Source: Nostoc sp. KVJ3 (GTDB lineage Bacteria > Cyanobacteriota > Cyanobacteriia > Cyanobacteriales > Nostocaceae). From it: a stretch of 64,000 nt of DNA. The notes below the pieces were generated by a model that made no database searches, had not been told where the DNA came from, and was given only the letters and a program-made list of their open reading frames with translations. A program made the translations under genes and the position numbers. Shown here one piece after another: positions 57,422 to 64,000 of the stretch. The first letter of the stretch is position 1, and the number at the start of each line of letters is the position of its first letter. The stretch is taken from assembly GCF_026127265.1 (NCBI RefSeq), contig NZ_WWFG01000003.1, positions 405,340 through 469,339 of the forward strand, given 5' to 3'.

Positions 57422-57610
57422 ATGGAACTTGGAATTTTTCAAAAAGACGCACTCATTGAAAAACTAGCTAAGAAATTCTACGCGATTCAAGGCTATGTAG
57501 TCCCTGAATCATATCGAATGCAATCAGCTACACATCCAGCAGAAAGAGCTTGTGTGGCTATGGCTTTATTTGCTATTCAAGAATTTGAATCTATCGAACA
57601 TGAATATTAA
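57422..57610 (+). CDS. Small hypothetical protein
   Basis: 62 residues, helical, with KDALIEKLAKKFYAIQGY and a Cys-containing hydrophobic helix (ACVAMALFAIQEF). The ATG is preceded by ggggaaagg, whereas the longer frame that begins in the heptamer array is not. The next gene begins 20 bases downstream with its own strong site (gaggaggagga). Family unknown. Confidence 0.6.
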   Translation: MELGIFQKDALIEKLAKKFYAIQGYVVPESYRMQSATHPAERACVAMALFAIQEFESIEHEY

Positions 57611-57630
57611 GACGAGGAGGAGGATTAAAT

Positions 57631-57927
57631 ATGAATAAAGAACAGTGGCTAACTCTTGGACAAACACTATTTGGACAAGACAAGATGCAATGGAAGTTTA
57701 AGTGTCCATGTTGCGGTCACATTGCTTCTGTCCAAGATTACAAAAAAGCTGGCGCTCCATCTTCTGCCGCAGGATTTTCTTGTGTAGGACGATGGATGCC
57801 AGTTTGTAAAGAGGCTTTCGATGATAAGGATAAGCGCAAGATTCCTTGTAATTATGCTGGCGGCGGATTAATTCAAATTAATCCCGTTGATGTTGATGGA
57901 ATTAAAGTTTTTGAATTTGGGGTTTGA
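57631..57927 (+). CDS. Small zinc-ribbon protein, VVA0879-like
   Basis: 98 residues. A CPCCGH motif near residue 25 with later Cys residues (FSCVGRW, VCKEAF, IPCNY) suggests a zinc-bound fold. The block KCPCCGHIASVQDYKKAGAP resembles the VVA0879 family found in phages and mobile elements. The Shine-Dalgarno is very strong. The next gene starts ten bases after the stop. Function unknown. Confidence 0.68.
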   Translation: MNKEQWLTLGQTLFGQDKMQWKFKCPCCGHIASVQDYKKAGAPSSAAGFSCVGRWMPVCKEAFDDKDKRKIPCNYAGGGLIQINPVDVDGIKVFEFGV

Positions 57928-57937
57928 GGCAGGAGAT

Positions 57938-58396
57938 ATGGAAGTCGTAGTCACAGTAGTTGAAAAAGTTGCATCTGTTGCCCATATTAATATCCCCGAT
58001 AGCCTATCAGTTGATGGAATCAGGCAACACATTGTTGGCTACTACAACAGTGGAGAAATGCAAGCAGATTTGAATATTTACCAAGTAGATTTTGAATCTA
58101 TTAGCGCTCACATTGGTTCAAAAACCAATATTACTTGGCATCAAGGAGATACTTCTTGTGCAACCCGTCAGTATTACTTTTGCAAACTCGGAAGATTTAG
58201 TATAACTCTATTAACTGATATAGAGCAAAACTTAACTCGTACAGAAGTTTACTTTGGGCATCACAAGCAACTTATTTATACGTCAGAAAAAGAGATATCC
58301 AAAGAATTGGCAACAGTCGAACTCCAAAATTTCTTAAGTGGATTAGCTGTTGAACTTCAGACTTTAAGCCACATTGAATTTCCAGAACAAGTCTGA
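57938..58396 (+). CDS. Hypothetical protein
   Basis: 152 residues. Beta-rich, starting VVVTVVEKVASVAHINIPDS and ending with a helix LQNFLSGLAVELQTL. The ATG is set by aggagat directly upstream; a longer frame overlapping the previous gene is rejected. No family is recognised. It is codirectional with the surrounding small genes and probably in the same transcript. Confidence 0.6.
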   Translation: MEVVVTVVEKVASVAHINIPDSLSVDGIRQHIVGYYNSGEMQADLNIYQVDFESISAHIGSKTNITWHQGDTSCATRQYYFCKLGRFSITLLTDIEQNLTRTEVYFGHHKQLIYTSEKEISKELATVELQNFLSGLAVELQTLSHIEFPEQV

Positions 58397-58426
58397 AATT
58401 AACATTGAAAATAACAGGAGTTAAAC

Positions 58427-59032
58427 ATGAGACTAACAACATTAGAAGGTCAATACCAGTGCATCGTGATTGACCCTCCCTGGTTCTATCGGCTGAGAAA
58501 TCAGGATAAAACTCACCGAAACCGCATTAACTACAAGCCAATGCACATAGAAGAAATACTGTCATTGCCTGTTCCAGACTTAAGCCATCCCACGGGGTCA
58601 GTTCTTTGGCTTTGGTACACAAATAATCACATGATTGAAGCCGCACACTGCTTGCAAACATGGGGATTTGAACTCAAAACCATCCTGACTTGGGAAAAAG
58701 TTACCAAAGATGGCACTAAAACACATCTAGGTGTCGGTCATTGGTTGCGGAATTCGACTGAACACTGTGCTTTGGCTGTTCGTGGGAATGTCAAAGCTTT
58801 CTCTGGACGGACACTCACAAACGAGTCCACCATCCTGCACTCTCCCAGGCGTGAGCATTCCCGTAAGCCCGAAAGTTTCTACCAACTCGTAGACAAACTG
58901 TGTCCAGACATAACCAAGCTGGAGATGTTCGCACGCGAGTCTAGGGACGGCTGGGATTGTTGGGGTGATGAGGCTCTGAAGTTTGATCAGCCTGTTGAGC
59001 AGAGTCAGCAAGATATTTCCTTAACTGCCTAA
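58427..59032 (+). CDS. MT-A70 family adenine methyltransferase
   Basis: 201 residues. The catalytic motif DPPW (in CIVIDPPWFYRL) lies near residue 16, followed by a SAM/substrate region (SVLWLWYTNNHM) and WGFELKTILTWEKV, then GHWLRNSTEHCALAVRG. MT-A70 enzymes methylate adenine N6, in DNA in phages and mobile elements. No nuclease neighbour is recognised, so this is a solitary methylase, possibly protecting the element from host restriction. Ribosome site aggag is well placed. Confidence 0.88.
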   Translation: MRLTTLEGQYQCIVIDPPWFYRLRNQDKTHRNRINYKPMHIEEILSLPVPDLSHPTGSVLWLWYTNNHMIEAAHCLQTWGFELKTILTWEKVTKDGTKTHLGVGHWLRNSTEHCALAVRGNVKAFSGRTLTNESTILHSPRREHSRKPESFYQLVDKLCPDITKLEMFARESRDGWDCWGDEALKFDQPVEQSQQDISLTA

Positions 59033-59099
59033 CTAAGGAATAATTTAGGCACTAAAAGTCTACGCTCATCTGGAAAATCCAATACCAAGCTCTTAAACA

Positions 59100-60062
59100 C
59101 TAATTTTCTGTGGGAGTGTCGGTTGTTGGCTGATACAAGGAGCGCAATTGTTCTAAGTTACTGGCCGTCTCTAGTCCCGTAAGAACTGCTCTTAATTGCT
59201 CGACATCTTCAATTCTGGAAATTTCTGGTAATAGGCTTAAACCCTCAGTACCAAATTTTAGTTTTAAACCAACTGCAATCCCTTCTAATAAAGATTCCAT
59301 TCTGGCAATTCGCTCAAATGATGTCATGTACTGCATAGATTGTTGTGCCTCCAGTTGTTCTACTTCCCTTTTAAATTCTCGTTCTAAATCTAATGGTAAT
59401 GTCAACATCCAATCAATAAAACCTAACAAATTCAGAATAGCTTCGCGCTCAAACCCCTGCTCGTACAACCTACGCGCTAAAGCTAATTTCTGCTGCTTAC
59501 GTTGTAACCTGTCACCACGGGTTTGCATTGCTGCCAAATGAGCCATGACCACCGTAGCAAACGGATTATGGCTCTCTTCAAGCTCCGGCAACCTTTGTTG
59601 ATAGTCTAGCAGCTTGATCACAGGAAACTGAAAATCAACCGTACAACCAAACAAATCGTACCCAAACTGCGATGGTCGCCAGTTGATGTTGTCATCCCCC
59701 AGTATCGCGCATGATGCAACAGAGCGATCATAACGGTCAAAAATTCGATAGTTGTAGACAAACATCCGTTTAGGAAAATCGGTTTCCTCTTGGCTTTGGA
59801 TTTCTATATGAATCAACAGCCAAGATTCTTCGCCCCCAATGCGATAGATTTTCACCAATTTATCAATTAGTCGTTTTCCTAATTCAGCATCACGAACTAC
59901 TTGCTGTAACTCTTGATCTAGAAACTCGAAACCTCTACTCCAATCAATTTGAGCATGGGCTTGAGGAAAAAAGAATTGCATGAAGTCTTCAAAATACAAC
60001 TGCAACATCTGCTTCCACGGGGAATCATATTCCGTCTGAGGTGTTTTATTAGTCATACTCAA
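59100..60062 (-). CDS. Rpn-family recombination-promoting nuclease / PD-(D/E)XK protein
   Basis: 320 residues. Begins with DSPWKQMLQLYFEDFMQFFFP as in Rpn/DUF4351-type cyanobacterial proteins. The nuclease core is visible as WLLIHIEIQSQEE (Glu-x-Gln of the PD-(D/E)XK fold) with RMFVYNYRIFDRY after it. A helical middle (RRLYEQGFEREAILNLLG) and a C-terminal tail near QLRAVLTGLETASNLEQLRSLY complete it. These nucleases are common, often many per genome, and may promote horizontal exchange. It is antiparallel to its neighbours and probably an independent insertion. Confidence 0.85.
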   Translation of the reverse strand: MSMTNKTPQTEYDSPWKQMLQLYFEDFMQFFFPQAHAQIDWSRGFEFLDQELQQVVRDAELGKRLIDKLVKIYRIGGEESWLLIHIEIQSQEETDFPKRMFVYNYRIFDRYDRSVASCAILGDDNINWRPSQFGYDLFGCTVDFQFPVIKLLDYQQRLPELEESHNPFATVVMAHLAAMQTRGDRLQRKQQKLALARRLYEQGFEREAILNLLGFIDWMLTLPLDLEREFKREVEQLEAQQSMQYMTSFERIARMESLLEGIAVGLKLKFGTEGLSLLPEISRIEDVEQLRAVLTGLETASNLEQLRSLYQPTTDTPTEN

Positions 60063-60097
60063 CTGTTCAATTTCAAGTTAATAAGAGAGAAGTAATC

Positions 60098-60904
60098 ATG
60101 CCAACAAACATAGAATGGACAGACTTAACAGATAATATCATCCGTGCCAAGGAAGGCGGTTGGTGGTGTCAAAAAATATCTGAGGGGTGTAAAAATTGCT
60201 ATAGCGAAAAGTTGAATCAAAATTCTTTCTTTGGCGGAAACAAGCAACCCTACTCTGGGCAACCACCAGAGCTAGTGTTAGATACAGAAGCTATTCGGAA
60301 ATGGGGATTCCAAAGAAAACCTAAAAAGCATTTCGTTTCTTCAATGACTGATGTTTTCGGTGAATGGGTTCCGCGTTTTTGGCAACACGAAATGCTGGAT
60401 GGAATGTTCGTTGCTCCCAATCAAATATTTCAGATTCTCACCAAACGCCCAGAAATTATGCTGTCATCTATGGATGAATGGCTTTCTTTTCATAGATTAG
60501 ACAAATTGCCTTTAAATATTTGGGTTGGCACTTCAATTGAAAATAGTCGCACTCTTGAAGAACGTAGTCAATTCCTTGCTCAGATTCCGGCTTTAACTAG
60601 GTTTTGGTCAGTTGAACCATTGCTAGAAGATTTGGGCGATATCACTCACTATTTGAATGATGTTCAGTTAGTCATTATTGGTGGTGAGTCTGGCCCAAAT
60701 TCCAGGCCATGCCACATCGAATGGCTCGAATCAATTGTCCAACAATGTCACGCAGCTAAAACGCCTATGTTTGTGAAGCAGTTGGGGGCGAATGCAATAT
60801 TTGGGGGACAGCGATTCAAAACCCGTGACAAAAAAGGGGGAGAGATTGAAGAGTTTCCCCTTCATCTCCAAGTTAGAGAATTTCCTATTCCGGTACGAGA
60901 GTAA
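60098..60904 (+). CDS. DUF5131 / phage Gp37-Gp68-like protein
   Basis: 268 residues. It opens with NIEWTDLTDNI and a Cys-bearing block (WWCQKISEGCKNCYSEKL) that recalls radical-SAM-like iron-sulfur clusters, then KPKKHFVSSMTDVFGEW, FQILTKRPE, NIWVGTSIEN, RFWSVEPLLEDLG and LVIIGGESGPNSRPC, all typical of DUF5131. The family is found in phages and integrative elements; the enzymatic activity is not established. A hairpin terminator follows the gene immediately. Confidence 0.87.
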   Translation: MPTNIEWTDLTDNIIRAKEGGWWCQKISEGCKNCYSEKLNQNSFFGGNKQPYSGQPPELVLDTEAIRKWGFQRKPKKHFVSSMTDVFGEWVPRFWQHEMLDGMFVAPNQIFQILTKRPEIMLSSMDEWLSFHRLDKLPLNIWVGTSIENSRTLEERSQFLAQIPALTRFWSVEPLLEDLGDITHYLNDVQLVIIGGESGPNSRPCHIEWLESIVQQCHAAKTPMFVKQLGANAIFGGQRFKTRDKKGGEIEEFPLHLQVREFPIPVRE

Positions 60905-60911
60905 AAGCAAA

Positions 60912-60953
60912 TCCCCCACCTACTTTTCAGAGGCGGGGGAAGAAAAAGTTTTT
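60912..60953 (+). terminator. Strong rho-independent terminator
   Basis: tcccccacct (60912-60921) pairs with aggcggggga (60931-60940), nine of ten positions, around a 9-base loop, and a T run (ttttt) follows at 60949-60953. It ends the DUF5131 transcript and separates it from the replication genes. Confidence 0.75.
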
Positions 60954-61011
60954 GTAGGATTCTAACGATGAGTTTAACAAAAAAAATAAACATTGCTGGA
61001 GGGTTTAAAAG

Positions 61012-62445
61012 ATGACTACCGACAGCTTTAGCGATAACAGAAAAAAACGCCATATTTATATGGATAGTAAGCTTGACGATTTGCCATTAACAATGGAGGC
61101 ATATCGTGTTTACTGTCATTTGTGCCGTCGAGCCGGTTGTGATAACAATGCTTTCCCTTCCTACAAATCCATTGGTGAGTTCTGCTTTCGGGGGTCTTTT
61201 CCAAATTCACCAACTGACACTTTACGGCGAAAAGCGATCGCAGCAGTAAATGAACTTATCTGTTGGAATTTGATCACAAAAACCAGCAGAGAGAATAACG
61301 GGTTACAAACATCAAATCATTACAGTCTTACGGACATGGAAGACTGGTTCCCTAATCCATTAAAACCGTCTTCCTTAATCAGAGGAAAGAAAGATTTAGG
61401 TAGTGTTGGGGGGACACTAGGGGTAGTGCTGGGGGGACACCCCGGTAGTGCTGGGGGAACACCCCCGGTAGTGTTGGGGGAACACCCCGGTAGTGTTGGG
61501 GGGACACCCAAAGATTATCCAATTAAAGATTATCCAATTGAAGTCTATCCACTCAAGGACGCGCCCCTGGCTTCGCCACCCGCGCCCCCCACCCATGAGA
61601 GTGTGTGTGAAAAAGAAGAACTTGATTTAACAACGAAAGAAATTGAACTTGAAAAACCAAGCTTAGAAAAACCAACCCCAGAAGAACCAACCCCACAACA
61701 ACCCACTTCGTTGTTAAAAAAATCCGAGTCTTTGCAACAAACCGATAATCCCTCAAGAGGATCAACTATTGCGGGGGGGTCGTTCGAGAAACGCGAACAA
61801 GCGAATAAGCCGCAACTAACCTGTCCCTACAAGACAGCCCGGAACGTAAAAGAACTGATTGATGCTTGGCTAACAGACCCGACTGCTATGAGTGATGATT
61901 CTCTACCACTGCTTGTCAGAGAAACAATCAAGTGGAATTGCTGGGTTTTGCCTTGGCGCAATGGAGAGCGAAAGCTGAATAACCTCTACCAGAATTTCAA
62001 CCCGATAGTCGTGGACTTCCTAGCACAAGAATTAGCCACGAAATCGAAACGCTCTGCACAACTTGAAATTACTCATGCGATCGCAGTCATGAACACCTGG
62101 GAGAAAACCAAAGGGGGATGGACGAACCTGATGCAGCGCTATAACCAGGCATTGCAAACAGAAAAACAGCCCCTACCCCAATTGCATACTGCTACGACAA
62201 AAAGACCAAGCAACACCACTAGCATCACGCTCGAAGATGCTTTGGCACAAGATCATAAGCGCCGTCAGCAAGAGCTTCTCAAACAGGTTCCATCCAATGA
62301 GTATCAACACAGCCCACAAATGCTGGAGCTAAAAGCGAAACTTCAAGCCAAAGCAAATGAGCCAAAAGTTTCGAGCAACTCCAAACCATCTTCCACAAAT
62401 TTGCGAGAAGTTGAAGCGCAGTTAAAATTAGCACTAAGAGCATAA
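61012..62445 (+). CDS. Winged-helix replication initiator-like protein
   Basis: 477 residues. The N-terminal 110 residues form a helix-turn-helix domain of the replication-initiator type (MEAYRVYCHLCRRAG, FPSYKSIGEFCFR, LRRKAIAAVNELI). A low-complexity linker follows (about 125-255), including glycine-rich repeats (LGGHPGSAGGTP) and DYPIKDYPI, encoded by DNA repeats. The C-terminal half has NVKELIDAWLTDP and a helical region. The gene directly precedes dnaB (two bases apart). The arrangement is that of phage lambda O and P: an initiator with origin repeats in its own gene followed by the helicase or loader. Function is inferred from domain and context. Confidence 0.72.
   Translation: MTTDSFSDNRKKRHIYMDSKLDDLPLTMEAYRVYCHLCRRAGCDNNAFPSYKSIGEFCFRGSFPNSPTDTLRRKAIAAVNELICWNLITKTSRENNGLQTSNHYSLTDMEDWFPNPLKPSSLIRGKKDLGSVGGTLGVVLGGHPGSAGGTPPVVLGEHPGSVGGTPKDYPIKDYPIEVYPLKDAPLASPPAPPTHESVCEKEELDLTTKEIELEKPSLEKPTPEEPTPQQPTSLLKKSESLQQTDNPSRGSTIAGGSFEKREQANKPQLTCPYKTARNVKELIDAWLTDPTAMSDDSLPLLVRETIKWNCWVLPWRNGERKLNNLYQNFNPIVVDFLAQELATKSKRSAQLEITHAIAVMNTWEKTKGGWTNLMQRYNQALQTEKQPLPQLHTATTKRPSNTTSITLEDALAQDHKRRQQELLKQVPSNEYQHSPQMLELKAKLQAKANEPKVSSNSKPSSTNLREVEAQLKLALRA
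61399..61543. repeat. Iteron-like repeats and AT-rich tandem repeat; candidate origin
   Basis: Five copies of ggtagtg(t/c)tggggg(g/a)acac start at 61399, 61422, 61444, 61467 and 61489, spaced 23, 22, 23, 22 bases (two DNA turns). Two copies of the AT-rich 15-mer aaagattatccaatt follow at 61510-61524 and 61525-61539. The layout matches iterons beside an unwinding element. gattatcca partly resembles a DnaA box (ttatccaca). Confidence 0.55.
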
Positions 62446-62447
62446 TT

Positions 62448-63797
62448 ATGCACCCTAATCAAGACAACGTAGTTTCTTTCCATCCTGACAGGTCACTTGA
62501 CAACTTGCCTCCACAAAATATCGAAGCTGAAGAAGCTATTTTGGGCGGGATTATGCTTGACCCAGAAGCAATAACCAGAGTCAGCGATCGCTTAGTAACC
62601 CAAGCCTTTTACATCAGCGCTCACTCATACATTTATCAAGCTGCGACAACGCTTCACGCTCTGTTTCAACCCACAGATTTACTAAGCGTCACTGCATGGT
62701 TGGCTGACCACAATCTGCTCAATCGCATTGGTGGCAGGAATAAGTTAGCAACTCTGGTAGACCGCACTGTATCCGCCGTCAACATCGATGCTTTGGCAGA
62801 TTTGGTGATGGAAAAATACCGACGGCGACAGTTAATCAAAGTGGGATCGGAAATTATCCAACTCGGTTACGAGACGCAAACTGAACTACCACTTGTTCTT
62901 GGGCAAGCTGAGGCGAAAGTTTTCACTGTAACTCAAAATCAAAGCGATGAACGCTGCAAAGTTTTCTCAGCACAAGACATGGGCATTGAACTTTTTCAAA
63001 AGCTGGAGATGGGGAATATGGCAGGCGACAAAGTTGGTTGGTACGACCTCGAAAATATCACCGGTGGCATTTATCCCAGCAGCTTGGTAGTCGTGGCTGC
63101 TGAATCCCACATGGGCAAAACTCACTTTATGATTTCTTACGCTTACGAAATCATGACCAAACTTGGAAAACCAGTTCTGTATGTAACTCCAGAAATGGAC
63201 AAGAATCAACTCAATGCCCGAATGCTGGCCCGAATCACTGGCGTAGACGCTTCTATGATTCAAACCAATACTCAGTGCTACTGGGAGCAAATAGCACAAG
63301 GTATAGGACAGATGGTGGAACTGCCTTGGAAGGTTTACGAGCATTCCTCCCCTACAACCGCAATGATTGCAAGTGCAGTGCGCCGTGCTATTGCCGAATT
63401 TGGTGGTTCTATTGGTGCTGTGTTTATTGATTACTTGCAGCAGATTCCTTTGGAATCCGGCGGAAACATGGCTTTTGAAGTCGGCAAGATTACCCGCCAG
63501 ATTCGGGATATTGCCAAGTCTCACAAAATCCCTGTGTTTTTGGGCTGTCAAATCAATCGGGGGAATCAAACTACGGCTGATAAACGCCCCAATCGTCATT
63601 TACTTCGCAACTCTGGTGAAATTTTTGAGGTTTGTGACCAGTTAATCATGCTTTACCGGGATGCTGTCTACACCAAAGACCCAAGCGATCGCACTATCGA
63701 GTTGATTGTTGAGAAAAACCGCCTTTACGGTAAGCTCGGCACTGCGACCATGTTGTGCGATTTATCAACCTCAAAATTTTTGAACTTGGCGAGATAA
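62448..63797 (+). CDS. dnaB: Replicative DNA helicase DnaB
   Basis: 449 residues, full-length. N-terminal domain with PPQNIEAEEAILGGIMLDP at about 15-35, then the RecA-like helicase domain: Walker A region AESHMGKTHF near 222, LYVTPEMDKNQLNARML, Walker B GAVFIDYLQQIPLE near 325, and LNCQINR-like FLGCQINRGN, then RNSGEIFEVCDQLIMLYRD. It unwinds DNA at replication forks. It starts two bases after the initiator-like gene, so they are translationally coupled. It is a second, element-borne copy to the chromosomal dnaB, which supports plasmid or prophage replication. Confidence 0.92.
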   Translation: MHPNQDNVVSFHPDRSLDNLPPQNIEAEEAILGGIMLDPEAITRVSDRLVTQAFYISAHSYIYQAATTLHALFQPTDLLSVTAWLADHNLLNRIGGRNKLATLVDRTVSAVNIDALADLVMEKYRRRQLIKVGSEIIQLGYETQTELPLVLGQAEAKVFTVTQNQSDERCKVFSAQDMGIELFQKLEMGNMAGDKVGWYDLENITGGIYPSSLVVVAAESHMGKTHFMISYAYEIMTKLGKPVLYVTPEMDKNQLNARMLARITGVDASMIQTNTQCYWEQIAQGIGQMVELPWKVYEHSSPTTAMIASAVRRAIAEFGGSIGAVFIDYLQQIPLESGGNMAFEVGKITRQIRDIAKSHKIPVFLGCQINRGNQTTADKRPNRHLLRNSGEIFEVCDQLIMLYRDAVYTKDPSDRTIELIVEKNRLYGKLGTATMLCDLSTSKFLNLAR

Positions 63798-63863
63798 TTT
63801 ACAGCCAGATCCAGCGATCGCGGCATTAGACGCACACATTCAATTACTGGAGTTTTAAAACCC

Positions 63864-64000
63864 GTGAAAGCGCTATCTGTCCGTCAGCCTTGGGCATGGG
63901 CAATTATTTATGCTCTCAAAAATGTTGAAACCCGAGGCTGGCCCATTCATTATCGCGGCGACATTCTGATTCACGCTGCCAAAACTTGCACCAAAAAAGA
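63864..64000 (+). CDS. ASCH domain protein, partial at window edge
   Basis: Only the first 45 codons are in the window, from a GTG start. The residues KALSVRQPWAWAIIYALKN and ETRGWPIHYRGDILIHAAK are the characteristic start of the ASCH fold (RQPWA, then the basic/hydroxyl strand and IHAA). ASCH proteins bind RNA or nucleic acid and are common on phages. Start has a modest site (ggag) upstream. Confidence 0.78.
   Translation, partial: MKALSVRQPWAWAIIYALKNVETRGWPIHYRGDILIHAAKTCTKK

Noticed and set aside
61399..61509. 22/23-bp repeats considered as CRISPR
   Set aside because: Repeats are adjacent without unique spacers and lie in a protein-coding frame.
1..64000. tRNA, rRNA and riboswitches
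   Set aside because: None recognised by eye on either strand; a covariance-model scan was not possible here.

Overview
The window reads as DNA from a filamentous, probably Nostocales, cyanobacterium. The HIP1 octamer gcgatcgc recurs throughout, inside and between genes. A heptanucleotide tandem array of the type common in heterocystous cyanobacteria lies at about 57.2 kb. Several families are typically cyanobacterial: GUN4, DUF1392, type IV pilin G/H-like and WD40-STAND fusions. The whole window looks like accessory DNA (plasmid or genomic island): transposases, metal efflux, stacked defence/conflict genes and a replication module, with no tRNA, rRNA or obvious core metabolic gene.

Layout. 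(1) 0-13.4 kb: an ISAs1-family insertion sequence with intact ends and 10-bp target duplications; a heavy-metal RND efflux set (lipoprotein, CusA/CzcA-like pump, adaptor that has lost its signal peptide) interrupted by two unknown opposite-strand genes; an ISKra4-like transposase; gene relics; a pilin-like and a WD40 protein. (2) 13.8-31.2 kb: a DEDDh exonuclease/AAA+ ATPase fusion, a NucS-like nuclease, a small-molecule-type methyltransferase, then a three-gene set resembling DISARM class 1 (DrmD-like SNF2 helicase, DrmMI-like adenine methylase) whose third gene is one very large helicase-DUF1998-nuclease protein, resembling DrmA+DrmB or Druantia DruE. That third gene carries a one-base frameshift. 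(3) 31.2-52.4 kb: a dense conflict island of two divergent gene sets. Leftward: a small helical protein, an Avs-like STAND ATPase, a WD40-Roc-COR-phosphoesterase-CHAT giant, a NACHT ATPase, a CHAT-SAVED protease and a CD-NTase with AGS-C sensor (CBASS-like). Rightward: a VMAP protein, a MoxR AAA+ ATPase and a 1420-residue vWA-like/macro/GUN4/FGE/GUN4 protein, matching the VMAP-MoxR-vWA 'ternary' conflict systems. (4) 52.4-64 kb: a plasmid/prophage-like module with a ParB/DUF3102-like gene, repeats, small hypotheticals, an MT-A70 methylase, an Rpn-type nuclease, DUF5131, a winged-helix replication initiator with iteron-like repeats inside the gene, DnaB helicase and a partial ASCH gene.

Functional reading (inference). 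In the conflict island the NTase would make a cyclic nucleotide that the SAVED domain senses, switching on the CHAT protease. The neighbouring CHAT-bearing giant, STAND ATPase, small helical protein and VMAP protein share a short G-G-N/D motif that may let them assemble together. The CHAT module is duplicated almost identically in two genes with different downstream partners. An A9 run at the CHAT/NACHT boundary contains the heptamer A AAA AAG, and a -1 shift there would fuse the two reading frames.

Caution: four genes (near 26.3, 36.64, 52.7 and 56.77 kb) are each split by one missing base in or beside a short homopolymer or slippage-prone run. This suggests either systematic sequencing undercalls or real decay; it affects how these genes should be read.
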